Assembly (NCBI GenBank): GCA_964485855.1
Contig: CAZAKI010000011.1
Location: 1 to 56,485 of the forward strand
Direction of reading: 5' to 3'
From: UBA993 sp964485855
Lineage (GTDB): Bacteria; Bacillota; Dethiobacteria; DTU022
Length of the DNA: 56,485 nt
In this document: positions 41,199 to 50,556 of the stretch, piece after piece
How the letters are laid out: the number at the start of each line of letters is the position of its first letter
Position numbering within the stretch: position 1 is the first letter of the stretch
Position numbers and translations under genes: made by a program
The notes under the pieces: generated by a model
Databases searched by the model: none
Told to the model about the DNA's origin: nothing
What the model saw: only the letters and a program-made list of their open reading frames with translations

Positions 41199-42608
41199 TT
41201 AAAGCAACTTTTCAGCATTACTGATCAGTAAGCCCCAGGCTTTGCTGATATGTTCTTCTTTGGTCGTCCGTTGACCGATGGCCATCCGGATTACATAGCG
41301 TCCTTTAAGGGTTGTATGAGTAAGGTAAACCCGGCCGGTGGCATTAACTATTTCCAGCAAAGCAGCATTTAGCTTGGCCAGTTCTTCTTCTGAAGCTCCA
41401 TCTTTTTTCAAACGAAAACAAATCAGGCCAAAGTGGACCGGAGCCATCAACTCAAAGCGTCTGTCCGCTTCCACCCAGCGCTGAAAAAGCTTCGCCAGCC
41501 TTAAATGTTCACGGATCATCTGCTGTAATCCTTCTACACCATAAGACCTGATCACGAACCACAATTTGAGAGCCCGGAACCGACGTCCCAACTGGATGCC
41601 CCAGTCGCGATAATTCTTTACAACCGCATCGTGACCCGTCTTAAGATATTCAGGCAGGATCTCAAAAGTGCGCAGCAACAGTTTTTCGTTTTTCACAAAA
41701 TAGGCAGAGCAGTCAAAATTGGTTAACATCCACTTGTGAGGGTTAAATACAAACGAATCGATCCGTTCTGCTCCTGCAAGCATCTTCCTCTTTTCTTCCA
41801 GCAGGGCAGCAGTTCCACCGTAAGCGGCATCGACGTGCAGCCAGAGATTATGTTTTTTGCATATCGTACCGACCTTATCCAGAGGATCGATCGCCGCAGA
41901 AGAGGTTGTACCCAAAGTAACAACGGTGCAGGTAGGAACAAAACCCTGCTCCAGATCTTCCAAAATCTTCTGTTCCAAAATCTCAGGAATAAGGGCGTAG
42001 TTGTCGTCAGTCGGGATTTTGCGCAAATGATCTAGACCGTATCCTGCTATTTTTACCGCCTTGTCAATGCTTGAATGCGCTTCTTCCGATGCATAAACGG
42101 TTAAAGGCCTGCCGATCCCCCGATAATTTGCTTGAAAATCAGTCATCTTTTCGCGGGCAGTAAGCAAAGCACAAAGTGTCGAGGTTGAAGCCGTGTCCTG
42201 GATAACTCCATGCATATATTCCGGCAGTCCAATCATCGCTCGCAACCAGCTCATGACAACCTCTTCCAGCTCGGTGGCTGCCGGTGATGTTTGCCAGCTC
42301 ATACACTGAGCGCCAAGACCGGCAGAAAGCAATTCAGCAAGCACTGACTCAGGACTGTTGTTAGCCGGAAAATATGCAAACCAGCCCGGATGCTGCCAAT
42401 GCGTAATCCCCGGCAAAATAATCTTTTCAAAATCGGCGATAATCATCTCCATCTGCTCTCCCCCCGAGGGAGGTTTCAGTGGCAAAACTGCTCGAATTTC
42501 ACCCGGTTTCACAGTTGAACAAACCGGGTATGATTCAATATGATCATAATAATCAGCAAGCCAATCAATCAACTGGTGCCCGTAACGACGAAATGCTTGG
42601 TTATCCAA
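41199..42608 (-). CDS. PLP-dependent decarboxylase, aromatic-L-amino-acid decarboxylase family
   Basis: This 469-residue group II decarboxylase shows the PLP lysine in FVFNPHKWMLTNFDCSA, the LHVDAAYGG segment with the PLP-Asp, and HWQHPGWFAYFPANNSPES near the N-terminus, as in tyrosine, tryptophan and DOPA decarboxylases. It converts an aromatic amino acid to an amine plus CO2; which one cannot be decided by eye. The start is a TTG with GGAGG 11 nt upstream. It lies downstream of ptb with a weak hairpin between. No amine/amino-acid antiporter is adjacent. Confidence 0.9.
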   Translation of the reverse strand: MDNQAFRRYGHQLIDWLADYYDHIESYPVCSTVKPGEIRAVLPLKPPSGGEQMEMIIADFEKIILPGITHWQHPGWFAYFPANNSPESVLAELLSAGLGAQCMSWQTSPAATELEEVVMSWLRAMIGLPEYMHGVIQDTASTSTLCALLTAREKMTDFQANYRGIGRPLTVYASEEAHSSIDKAVKIAGYGLDHLRKIPTDDNYALIPEILEQKILEDLEQGFVPTCTVVTLGTTSSAAIDPLDKVGTICKKHNLWLHVDAAYGGTAALLEEKRKMLAGAERIDSFVFNPHKWMLTNFDCSAYFVKNEKLLLRTFEILPEYLKTGHDAVVKNYRDWGIQLGRRFRALKLWFVIRSYGVEGLQQMIREHLRLAKLFQRWVEADRRFELMAPVHFGLICFRLKKDGASEEELAKLNAALLEIVNATGRVYLTHTTLKGRYVIRMAIGQRTTKEEHISKAWGLLISNAEKLL

Positions 42609-42665
42609 TAAACGCTAGACCTCCAGACCTGAGAACTAAATAAATAGTAAGTGGCAGTTTAAATA

Positions 42666-42685
42666 TTTATGGTCATAACCATAAA
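42666..42685 (-). terminator. Weak AT-rich hairpin after ptb
   Basis: TTTATGGT and ACCATAAA form a perfect 8-bp stem with a 4-nt loop, just after the ptb stop on the minus strand, with an AT-rich but not pure T tail. It may end the buk-ptb transcript in part. Confidence 0.45.
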
Positions 42686-42689
42686 ACTA

Positions 42690-43598
42690 TTAGCGGTTGC
42701 GGGCAACTGAGTAGGCGGCCAGAGCAATGGAAGCCATCTTACCCATCGGCGGTTCGTTACGCGAGGTAAGAATGACCGGACGTGTTGCCCCAAGAACCAA
42801 GCCACCCATACGTCCTCCGGCAAAGTAGATAATTGCTTTCCCAAGGAGGTTACCTGCTTCAATGTTAGGCACCATCAGCAAATCGGCTTTACCGGCTATC
42901 GGGCTATCAATCCCTTTATGCAAAGCAGCTTCAAGACTGACTGCAATATCCAAGGGGGCCGGTCCGTCGACAATAGCACCGGGAAAAGCTTCATCAGCCA
43001 TTTCTTTTAAAGCTTGGGCATCAACCGTTGAAGGCATCTTGGGATCAACCTTTTCGTTCGCGGTTAAAAAAGCCACTTTCGGTTGTTCCAAACCAACAGC
43101 CTGCAAAAATTCTACGGCATTCTGGGTGATGGCCTTTTTTTGCTCAAGATTCGGGCTGACATTTAATCCTCCGTCGGTCATGTAAATCAGGCGGTAATAA
43201 CCGGGTACCTCGTAAATTGCCAGATGACTTAATATCCGGTCCCGACGCATGCCTCCATCCGGATGCAGAACAGCTCTTAAAAAATCAGAGCTGTTAACCA
43301 TGCCCTTCATTAAAATATCGGCCCTGTCTGCGGCAATTTCCTGCACTGCTCTATGTGTCGCATCAATCGGATCAGCCACATCGATAATTTCAATTCCCTG
43401 CAGATTCAGACTGACGGTCATTGCCTGACGCCAGATTCTCTCCTCCGGGCCGATTAAAACAAAATCGACTAACCCTTCTTTACGACTGTCCCTCACTGCT
43501 TCAAGAACGGTTTCTTCCGCAGCAGCTGCCACGCACAGCCGGCAGGGGGGCAGCTCCTTGACAGCGGCAATAACCTGGTAAAAGTTTTCAAATGACAC
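42690..43598 (-). CDS. ptb: Phosphate butyryltransferase
   Basis: This 302-residue protein belongs to the phosphate acetyl/butyryltransferase family: AAAAEETVLEAVRDSRKEGL, FVLIGPEERI and the C-terminal FAGGRMGGLVLGATRPVILTSR are its landmarks. Together with the butyrate kinase gene 56 nt upstream it supports butyryl-CoA + Pi to butyryl-phosphate + CoA. The GTG start follows GAGGGGG. Position next to buk separates it from Pta. Confidence 0.93.
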   Translation of the reverse strand: MSFENFYQVIAAVKELPPCRLCVAAAAEETVLEAVRDSRKEGLVDFVLIGPEERIWRQAMTVSLNLQGIEIIDVADPIDATHRAVQEIAADRADILMKGMVNSSDFLRAVLHPDGGMRRDRILSHLAIYEVPGYYRLIYMTDGGLNVSPNLEQKKAITQNAVEFLQAVGLEQPKVAFLTANEKVDPKMPSTVDAQALKEMADEAFPGAIVDGPAPLDIAVSLEAALHKGIDSPIAGKADLLMVPNIEAGNLLGKAIIYFAGGRMGGLVLGATRPVILTSRNEPPMGKMASIALAAYSVARNR

Positions 43599-43654
43599 TT
43601 GATTAAACCCCCTCTATCCCTCTTCAAGCAAAACAAAGCAACCTTTTTCGGTGC

Positions 43655-44725
43655 TTATACCTCCTGGTACTTTAGCGCTTTTTCCTCCCCGTGTAGAACT
43701 CTCAGCGCTCCAGCGGCCAGGGCTTCCAACTCTTTTTCACCAGGAATAACCATAACTGGAGCAATAAAAATAATTCTTTCCTTAATCAGGGACACTAGTT
43801 TGACCGCTTTAGCCATCCCACCGGTGATCACAATTAAGTCGACAGCACCTTTCAACACTGTTGCCATGGCACCAATCTCCTTGGCTACCTGGTAGGCAAG
43901 AGCTGATAATACGGCTGCTGCCTTCCGGTCTCCCTCTGTCACCATTTTTTCAACCTCGACAAAGTCTTTCGTTCCCAAATATGAAAATACCCCACCTTCT
44001 GCGGTTAAGAGGCGAATCAACTGCTCTTGATTATATTTGCCGCTGAAACAAAAACGAACCAGCCCCAAAGAAGGCATAGTACCACATCTTTCTATAGAAA
44101 ATGGTCCTTCTTCATTAGCATTATTTACATCAATCATTTTTCCTTTCAAATGAGCGGAAACAGATATACCGCTGCCAAGATGGGTAACAATCAGATTCAG
44201 TTCTTCATAACGTTTGCCGGAATCGGCCGCAGCTTCACGGGCCATCGCTTTCATATTCAGAGCGTGAGACATACTAAGACGGTTTACTCCTTCCAGCCCT
44301 GTATAGCGTGCTTCAGCTTCGAATTCATCAACGGTAACCGGATCAACGGTATATAATGGAATACCAAGTTTACGGGTAAGCGGCAAAGCAATAATCGTGC
44401 CTAAATTTGAAGCATGCCAACCATATTTGGCCTGCTGTAAATCGCTATAAACAGCCTCATCGACAAGATAAGTACCTGACACCAGTGGTTTAAGAAGTCC
44501 TCCCCGGACCACTATTGCGGAAAGCCTTCCTAATTCTACTTTCTGCATATTAAGATAATTAATAACTGCTTCGCGCCTCAACCGGGCTTGTTGATCGCGG
44601 TCAATCCCGGATACTATCTCTTCGTGACTGTGTTTTAATGTTGTTTTAAACTTCCATTGTCCGTCTTCAAAATAACCGATTTTGGTTGACGTTGACCCCG
44701 GGTTTATGGCAAGAATGGAAAACAT
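43655..44725 (-). CDS. buk: Butyrate kinase
   Basis: This 356-residue ASKHA-fold kinase begins LAINPGSTSTKIGYF, the phosphate-1 motif typical of butyrate kinases, with HLGSGISVSAHLKGKMIDVNN and VITGGMAKAVKLVSL further on. It converts butyryl-phosphate and ADP to butyrate and ATP, or the reverse in butyrate users. Branched-chain carboxylate kinases are close relatives and cannot be excluded. GGGAGG precedes the ATG. First gene of the buk-ptb unit. Confidence 0.94.
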   Translation of the reverse strand: MFSILAINPGSTSTKIGYFEDGQWKFKTTLKHSHEEIVSGIDRDQQARLRREAVINYLNMQKVELGRLSAIVVRGGLLKPLVSGTYLVDEAVYSDLQQAKYGWHASNLGTIIALPLTRKLGIPLYTVDPVTVDEFEAEARYTGLEGVNRLSMSHALNMKAMAREAAADSGKRYEELNLIVTHLGSGISVSAHLKGKMIDVNNANEEGPFSIERCGTMPSLGLVRFCFSGKYNQEQLIRLLTAEGGVFSYLGTKDFVEVEKMVTEGDRKAAAVLSALAYQVAKEIGAMATVLKGAVDLIVITGGMAKAVKLVSLIKERIIFIAPVMVIPGEKELEALAAGALRVLHGEEKALKYQEV

Positions 44726-44833
44726 CTTCTACCTCCCAATCAGAGCAAAAACACAATGCAACTAGTAAATAATAACAGACAATTTCAACTATTATTTTAC
44801 GTGATCTAATTACGGATTACAAACTCTAGCCGC

Positions 44834-47002
44834 TTAATTTTCACTAAGCTCTTCAACCATAGCCTGTTTAATCGAAAGTGACACCCTTTTTCGTTCCCGA
44901 TCGATATCAAGAATTTTGACTTTTACTTCAGCTTCAATCTGCAAGACATCAAGGGGATGTTTTATGTAACGCTCGGAAATCTCGGAGATGTGCACCAACC
45001 CGTCATGATGAACACCGATATCAATAAAAGCGCCAAAATCAACGATGTTGCGGACAATTCCAGTCAGGACCATTCCCGGCTCTAAATCATCCATTTCAGT
45101 TACTGTTTTTAAGAAAACCGGTTCCGGCAGATCTTCCCGGGGATCGCGACCGGGTTTACGAAATTCTTCAATGATATCGCGAATAGTCGGCACTCCGGCC
45201 TTAAGCTCGTTCGCCAGTTTAGAGACAAACGGTTCCTCAACAGCATTTAGGTGATCTGCTGAACCAAGGTCTTTGGGTTTAATCCCTATTATTTCCATAA
45301 TTTTAGCAGCCAGCGCGTACGATTCTGGGTGAACCGCACTTCGATCGAGATAATTAGCACTTTCAGGCAAACGCAAAAAACCGGCACACTGTTTAAATAT
45401 TTTCGGTCCCAGACCGGGAATTTCAAGCAGTTGGTCACGAGATTCAAACGATCCTTTTTCATCACGGTACTGAACTATATTTTTGGCAACTTTGCCGTTA
45501 ATACCGGCAACATATGCCAGCAACGCCTCTGAAGCGCTGTTCAGATCAACTCCTACGCTGTTAACACAATCTTCGACCGTTCCGGCTAGTGAACTATCAA
45601 GCTCCTTAGCCGGCATATCATGCTGGTACTGACCAACCCCAATCGCCTTGGGATCAATTTTAACCAGCTCCGCAAGGGGATCCTGAAGGCGCCTGGCAAT
45701 AGAGACAGCGCTTCTTTCTGCTACATCAAGATCGGGAAATTCTTTTCCCGCCAGTGGAGAAGCAGAATAAACACTGGCCCCCGCTTCATTAACTATTGTA
45801 TATTTAACCTTCAGTTGATTTTCTCTGATTGTTTCAGCAATAAACTGTTCACTTTCACGAGAAGCAGTTCCGTTACCGATGGCGATATAATCTAGTTGGT
45901 GCCGGCTTAGCATCTGCAAAAATTTTTTTTTAGTTCCGAGATGATCATTACGCGGAGCTGTAGGAAATACAGCCGCTGTTTCAAGCAATCGCCCTGTTTC
46001 TGAAACGGCGGCCAGTTTACATCCGGTCCGAAAACCGGGATCCCATCCTAAAACACGACTGTTTCGCATTGGCGGCACAAGCAATCTTTTTTTTAGGTTT
46101 GCCCGAAATACCGCCAATGCACCCTTTTGGGCTTTTTCCAACATTGCCTGCCATACTTCTCTTTCCAAGGAAGGGTGAAGCAACCGTTTAAAGCAGTCCT
46201 GTATTGCTGCTCTAATCAGTTTTAAAGAGGATCTATTGCAATCAGGATCAATATATACTGCTTCAATTATTTTACAAGCCTCCAGCTCGTCGACAACCAG
46301 TTTCATATCAAGAACTTTTTCCTTAACCCCACGGTTTATGGCTAAGATACGGTGTTCCTTCGTTTTGAACAGCGGATCCCTGTAACCATTGTAATGATCG
46401 TAGGTTTGGTCCTTCTGATCCGCCTTCTTGACCACAGAAATTTCCGCCTGCTGCTGATAAAAACGTCGTAACGCTTTACGTAGAGCCGCATTATCAGCCA
46501 TATTTTCTGCAATTATATCTGAAGCTCCCTGAATTACATCGTCAACTGAGTTTAGTTCTTTCTCAGGATCAAGATAACGGTCGGCTTCAGGATAGGGATC
46601 TACTCTGCCTTCGAGAATAAAAAACGCCAGCGGTTCCAAACCCTTTTCCCGGGCAACTGAAGCCCTGGTTCGTTTTTTGGGTCTGTAAGGTCGATAAAGA
46701 TCATCCAATTCAGTCACAGTAACAGCAAGATTCACCTTTTGCTCTAACTCCGGACTAAGTTGCCCCTGTGCACCAATTAACCGCAGGATCTCCAGACGCC
46801 TTTCCTCGAGATTGCCGTAGTGTTCTAATTTATCCTGTAACAGGCGCAAATCCTCGTCAGTTAGTCCTCCGGTCATCTCCTTACGATACCGGGCAATAAA
46901 GGGAATGGTATTACCTTCATTAAGCAAAGCCGCACTTTGGCTAACCTGTTTTTCTGCCATGCCGGTTTCAGTACTGATCCGCTTATAAATTTTATCTAGC
47001 AT
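44834..47002 (-). CDS. tex: Tex family RNA-binding transcription accessory protein
   Basis: This 722-residue protein has the Tex N-terminal helical domain (NTIPFIARYRKEMTGGL), the YqgF-like RNase H fold (LGWDPGFRTGCKLA), HhH motifs (VGVDLNSASEALLAYVAGI, LLEIPGLGPKIFKQCAGFL) and a C-terminal S1 domain (MVLTGIVRNIVDFGAFIDIG). Tex binds nucleic acids and is linked to transcription and stress tolerance. Start 47002 has GGAG 6 nt upstream; an in-frame TTG at 47014 is less likely. Length and domains are complete. Confidence 0.94.
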   Translation of the reverse strand: MLDKIYKRISTETGMAEKQVSQSAALLNEGNTIPFIARYRKEMTGGLTDEDLRLLQDKLEHYGNLEERRLEILRLIGAQGQLSPELEQKVNLAVTVTELDDLYRPYRPKKRTRASVAREKGLEPLAFFILEGRVDPYPEADRYLDPEKELNSVDDVIQGASDIIAENMADNAALRKALRRFYQQQAEISVVKKADQKDQTYDHYNGYRDPLFKTKEHRILAINRGVKEKVLDMKLVVDELEACKIIEAVYIDPDCNRSSLKLIRAAIQDCFKRLLHPSLEREVWQAMLEKAQKGALAVFRANLKKRLLVPPMRNSRVLGWDPGFRTGCKLAAVSETGRLLETAAVFPTAPRNDHLGTKKKFLQMLSRHQLDYIAIGNGTASRESEQFIAETIRENQLKVKYTIVNEAGASVYSASPLAGKEFPDLDVAERSAVSIARRLQDPLAELVKIDPKAIGVGQYQHDMPAKELDSSLAGTVEDCVNSVGVDLNSASEALLAYVAGINGKVAKNIVQYRDEKGSFESRDQLLEIPGLGPKIFKQCAGFLRLPESANYLDRSAVHPESYALAAKIMEIIGIKPKDLGSADHLNAVEEPFVSKLANELKAGVPTIRDIIEEFRKPGRDPREDLPEPVFLKTVTEMDDLEPGMVLTGIVRNIVDFGAFIDIGVHHDGLVHISEISERYIKHPLDVLQIEAEVKVKILDIDRERKRVSLSIKQAMVEELSEN

Positions 47003-47129
47003 CTTGTTCTCCAATCATGATCAGGTCGGGTGATTCCCTGATTCCGTTGCAGTTTCTGTTTCACTGAATTCTTGCTCATCGAGTAATATATTTTCACCTT
47101 CGGGGAATGAAATAACTCCATCTTTTCGG

Positions 47130-47720
47130 TCAATAGAATGCTATTTTAGAAAAGGGGTAAATACGGGCTATAACTTTACCCTGGATATTGGCCAGGGGAA
47201 TAGGGCCGATTTGCCTGCTGTCCATGCTGTGGTTGCGATTATCACCCAGCACATAGACATAGCCATCCGGAACAACAACAGGATCAAGGTCGCTGATCAT
47301 TTTTTCTTGAATATAATCTTCCTGAAGCAGTTCGCCATTAAGATAGACCCTGCCCATGACAAACTCAAGGCGATCACCGGGCAAACCGATTACCCGTTTA
47401 ACCCACATATGATCTTCCCCCCGACGGGTAAAAAGAGCAGGCAGGGGACTCTCAACCAACCGATCCACTAATGTTCGAATTCGTTCAACCCGACTGTCAA
47501 TAATGATAATATCCCCACGTTCAGGGCTAGCCTCGAAAATATAAGGAGTAAGAAAAACCAGGACCCTATTTCCCTGAAGGTCAAAAGTAGGCTCCATCGA
47601 AACATCAACTATGTCATAAGTTTGAATAATGAAGACGCTGATCACTACTGATAAAAAAACTACCAGGATAATTTGCTTTACCCATGTAAACAAAGCAGAT
47701 TCAGGTTTATTCCTACTCAT
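47130..47720 (-). CDS. lepB: Signal peptidase I
   Basis: This 196-residue protein has one N-terminal membrane helix (about 15-33), then the catalytic Ser41 in VSMEPTF and Lys108 in WVKRVIGLPGD, and the C-terminal box VYVLGDNRNHSMDSRQIGPI. It removes signal peptides from exported proteins on the outer face of the membrane. The stretch between the two catalytic residues (about 78-102) is a little longer than in Bacillus SipS. AAAGGAG lies upstream. A promoter and a 5'-UTR hairpin precede it. Confidence 0.95.
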   Translation of the reverse strand: MSRNKPESALFTWVKQIILVVFLSVVISVFIIQTYDIVDVSMEPTFDLQGNRVLVFLTPYIFEASPERGDIIIIDSRVERIRTLVDRLVESPLPALFTRRGEDHMWVKRVIGLPGDRLEFVMGRVYLNGELLQEDYIQEKMISDLDPVVVPDGYVYVLGDNRNHSMDSRQIGPIPLANIQGKVIARIYPFSKIAFY

Positions 47721-47758
47721 AAATGATCAGTCTCCTTTAATCTGGCCGGATTGGATGC

Positions 47759-47799
47759 AAAGGTCTGTTCATTGACAGAAGCCTTTATTGATTATAGCA
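47759..47799 (-). promoter_or_regulatory. lepB promoter with hairpin at the mRNA 5' end
   Basis: On the minus strand TGC plus TATAAT (47791-47799) is an extended -10. Immediately downstream, AAAGG-TCTGT (47759-47768) pairs with ACAGA-CCTTT (47775-47786) across a 2-nt bulge with a 6-nt loop. The hairpin would form at or near the 5' end of the lepB transcript. Confidence 0.5.
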
Positions 47800-47834
47800 T
47801 TCAGGATTTAACCGCACATTGTCATCCTCAGCTT

Positions 47835-48473
47835 CTAAGCATCAAATAGTTTATTTTGCAAGGCATAGATCGCCAGTTGGGTCCGGTCTCGCAGGTTAAG
47901 TTTTTCCAGCAGGTGAGTTACATGAGTTTTAACCGTTCTTTCACTAATAAATAGTTTTTCACCAATTTCTTTATTGCCAAGACCTTCAGTGATCAGCTTT
48001 AGGACCTCCATTTCCCGGGGACTAATCTGATCCACCCTGGAAGTATTAGTTTTTTCAACACTAACCTCGCGCATCATCCTATTTGCAGCCAAGGGGTGCA
48101 GGGTTGGTTTTCCGGCAGTTGCATCACGTATCGCCTGCACCAGGTCTGCAGCGGCTACATCTTTCAGCAGGTATGAAAGAGCCCCGGCTCTGATCGCCGG
48201 CAAGACCAGATCGTCTTCTGCTTTGCTGGTTAAAACAATCACCTTTGAACCGGGACTTTGTTCCAAACACTGCCTGGTTCCCTCAATCCCATCTACACCC
48301 GGCATAATCAGGTCAATCAAGATCAGATCGGGTTTAAGCTTTCCAGCCATCTCTGCAGCTTCTGCCCCATCGGAAGCTTCACCTACAACCACCAGATCCG
48401 GCTCTGTTTCTAAATAGTATTTCAAACCCTCGCGAACCATCCCATGATCATCAACCAGCATAATAGAAACCAT
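47835..48473 (-). CDS. NarL/LiaR-like response regulator
   Basis: This 212-residue protein has a receiver (about 1-120) with D8/D9, phospho-acceptor D54 in LILIDLIMPGVDG and K in YLLKDVAAADL, and a LuxR-type helix-turn-helix (ISPREMEVLKLITEGLGNKEI, FISERTVKTHVTHLLEKL). It starts at 48473, one base after the kinase stop, with AAGGAAG upstream. Part of a LiaF-kinase-regulator operon; it likely activates envelope-stress genes. Confidence 0.93.
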   Translation of the reverse strand: MVSIMLVDDHGMVREGLKYYLETEPDLVVVGEASDGAEAAEMAGKLKPDLILIDLIMPGVDGIEGTRQCLEQSPGSKVIVLTSKAEDDLVLPAIRAGALSYLLKDVAAADLVQAIRDATAGKPTLHPLAANRMMREVSVEKTNTSRVDQISPREMEVLKLITEGLGNKEIGEKLFISERTVKTHVTHLLEKLNLRDRTQLAIYALQNKLFDA

Positions 48474-48474
48474 C

Positions 48475-49521
48475 TTAGTCACTTCCTTGTTCCCAGTGTG
48501 GGAGACGAACAATGATCTTAGTTCCCCTGCCTGGTAAGCTATCAATTGTCACTTGCCCGTCGATCTCCGCTGCCCTTTCTCTAATTCCGGATAACCCTAC
48601 CGCCGCAGAGCTGACCGGATCATGAAGATTAAAACCTTTACCATTATCGGCAATCACCAGTTCAATTTGGCCTTCATTCTGCATAAGCCTGATTTCAACA
48701 ATATCGGCACAGGCATGTTTACTGATATTATTTAAGGCTTCCTGGGCGATTCTGAACAAACCCGCTCCCTGCTCACCGGTCAATGCCAGCTTTGAATCAA
48801 TTTGATCAGAAAATTGCCAGCTTTCCCGTTCAGCTAGCTTAATCATATATTCCCTTAGTGCCGCAGCCAGGCCTTCCTTTTCCAGAGTAACCGGGCGAAG
48901 CTGCAGAATTAACTCGCGAATTTGACTATGAGCCTGCCGAGACATGGTTTCAATTATTTTGCTTTCGGCAACTAAGGCCGAACGATCAGCATTTTGCAAA
49001 TGTTTACTCAACCCTGCCGCTCGCATGGCGAGCACAAAGAGTTGCTGGTTAACTGTATCATGCAAGTCACGGGCCAGGCGCATTCTTTCTTCCAGTGCAG
49101 CTCCCCGACCGGCCTCTTCGGATAATCGGCGGTTTTTTTCAGCAAGATCTTTCAATGCTCCGACAGCTGCTTCCAATTGGATCGCCATCAAATTCAACTG
49201 TTCTTCTAGCCACCCTACTTCATCGGCAGGTCCAATTTCTACTCTGGCTTGGTAATCGCCACGAGCTATGCGTCCAGCCATCCGTCCTGCTTCCCATAAC
49301 CTTAGTTTGACTGAGCGGGTAATTACTGAGCCAATAATTGCTGCCGCAACACCAATAATCAAACCGCTTAATAAAGCCAGGATCACTTCAGCATACTGTA
49401 GAAAACCATCTTGAGCTGTAACCCAATATACCGTTATGGTGGTAAGGCTACTGCTGACGCCGGCGGCAAAACATACTACCGCCAGGCGCCACTGTAAGCC
49501 AAAGGTCCTTTCCACGCTCAT
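48475..49521 (-). CDS. LiaS-like sensor histidine kinase
   Basis: This 348-residue kinase has two N-terminal membrane helices (about 12-30 and 40-64) joined by a short loop, a HAMP domain, and a HisKA_3 domain with the phospho-His in LARDLHDTVNQQLF, then an HATPase with NNISKHA and DNGKGFN, GLSGIRERA. The short extracytoplasmic loop is typical of intramembrane-sensing kinases such as LiaS and VraS. It overlaps the LiaF-like gene by 4 nt and is followed by the regulator. Confidence 0.92.
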   Translation of the reverse strand: MSVERTFGLQWRLAVVCFAAGVSSSLTTITVYWVTAQDGFLQYAEVILALLSGLIIGVAAAIIGSVITRSVKLRLWEAGRMAGRIARGDYQARVEIGPADEVGWLEEQLNLMAIQLEAAVGALKDLAEKNRRLSEEAGRGAALEERMRLARDLHDTVNQQLFVLAMRAAGLSKHLQNADRSALVAESKIIETMSRQAHSQIRELILQLRPVTLEKEGLAAALREYMIKLAERESWQFSDQIDSKLALTGEQGAGLFRIAQEALNNISKHACADIVEIRLMQNEGQIELVIADNGKGFNLHDPVSSAAVGLSGIRERAAEIDGQVTIDSLPGRGTKIIVRLPHWEQGSD

Positions 49522-50297
49522 TGTAGATTACCCGGCGGCATCGCTGGCATATACTGGATTTCCATCTCTCCCATACCAAGCCTCGCTTCAATCTGCAAAG
49601 TTGCTTCAGCTCCTTCCAGTTCAACCTGCCTTTTTAAGAGTAGACCGGAAATGCCAGAACGTTCTTCTCCGAAGAGCTTCAGCTCACCAATCCCTACAGA
49701 GGCTTCAATATCAAGGTTTACTCCCTCGGGAATCCTCACTGTAACCTCGCCGATCCCAGCCTTCACCAAAATCTTGTGCATACCCGGGTTGATTGTTGCT
49801 GTCGTCAAATCTATTACTACATCACCAATGCCATGATAAAATTCCTGGTCCGCATCTAAAATCCAGGGCGATCGTCCGTGATAAAGATCCCCGATATGAC
49901 GCATCCTGGAACAACCCTTCCATCCTGAACCATCTTCCGACCGATGATTAAGCCAACAGCCGCTGCCGCCAAACCGATCACCAAGGAGGATTGACAAACC
50001 GATGGCTACAAGTAAGAGCGGCCACCCGTAGCGAGCAATATCGCCTCCGCCGAGTTCACTAAAACCGGCATTTTTTAAAATACCAAAAATACCAATCCCC
50101 CCGACCCATAACCCGAGGCCCAGTAAAAACCAGGAATGCCAGCCAAAGCTGATACTCTCCCAAACAATCACCAGGCCAATTAATAATAAAACAACCGGCC
50201 AAAAAGCCAGACCAAAATTATAAACTCCGGTCAACTGCAACAGAACCATAATACCGAGGACGAGCAGGATAATACCCCATATTTTACTTTTCATCAC
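49518..50297 (-). CDS. LiaF-like membrane protein (cell-wall-antibiotic response)
   Basis: This 259-residue protein has four N-terminal membrane helices (to about residue 105) and a C-terminal beta domain with VKAGIGEVTVRIPEGV and VGIGELKLFGE repeats, the DUF2154/LiaF C-terminal pattern. LiaF inhibits the LiaS kinase in the absence of cell-wall stress. Start is the GTG given or the ATG one codon later; AAAGGAA is upstream. It heads a three-gene LiaFSR-like operon. The middle Cys/Gly/Trp-rich segment (about 112-135) is not typical. Confidence 0.85.
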   Translation of the reverse strand: MMKSKIWGIILLVLGIMVLLQLTGVYNFGLAFWPVVLLLIGLVIVWESISFGWHSWFLLGLGLWVGGIGIFGILKNAGFSELGGGDIARYGWPLLLVAIGLSILLGDRFGGSGCWLNHRSEDGSGWKGCSRMRHIGDLYHGRSPWILDADQEFYHGIGDVVIDLTTATINPGMHKILVKAGIGEVTVRIPEGVNLDIEASVGIGELKLFGEERSGISGLLLKRQVELEGAEATLQIEARLGMGEMEIQYMPAMPPGNLQ

Positions 50298-50347
50298 TAC
50301 ATTTTCCTTTCGTCGATCATATTACCGCCCTGCCGGGGCAGCTTATA

Positions 50348-50353
50348 ATTATA
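50348..50353 (-). promoter_or_regulatory. -10 element of the LiaFSR-like operon
   Basis: A minus-strand TATAAT about 50 nt before the LiaF-like start; no good -35 is visible. Confidence 0.35.
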
Positions 50354-50522
50354 GTTTAATGATCATCAAAACATAGCATAAGGTCCTCCGGTTTGAATTT
50401 ATGCTCATACCAAAGGATGATCTTGCTAAAAACCACAAAAATACCAGCAGAATATCTTTGGTTCTGCAAGATCATTTTAACGGTTTCAGAGTCAAGAGCG
50501 CAAATGATCTTTTTTCGGGCCA

Positions 50523-50531
50523 TGATATAAT
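50523..50531 (+). promoter_or_regulatory. Extended -10 promoter of hom
   Basis: TGA followed by TATAAT (50526-50531), 25 nt before the ATG at 50557. Its position supports this start over in-frame starts further upstream. Confidence 0.55.
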
Positions 50532-50556
50532 ACGGAAAAAGAGGTGTATTCAAACG

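Noticed and set aside
47015..47129. Short reading frames (about 38-40 codons) between tex and lepB
   Set aside because: No ribosome binding site, no conserved-looking motif, and the more protein-like frame lacks a usual start codon.
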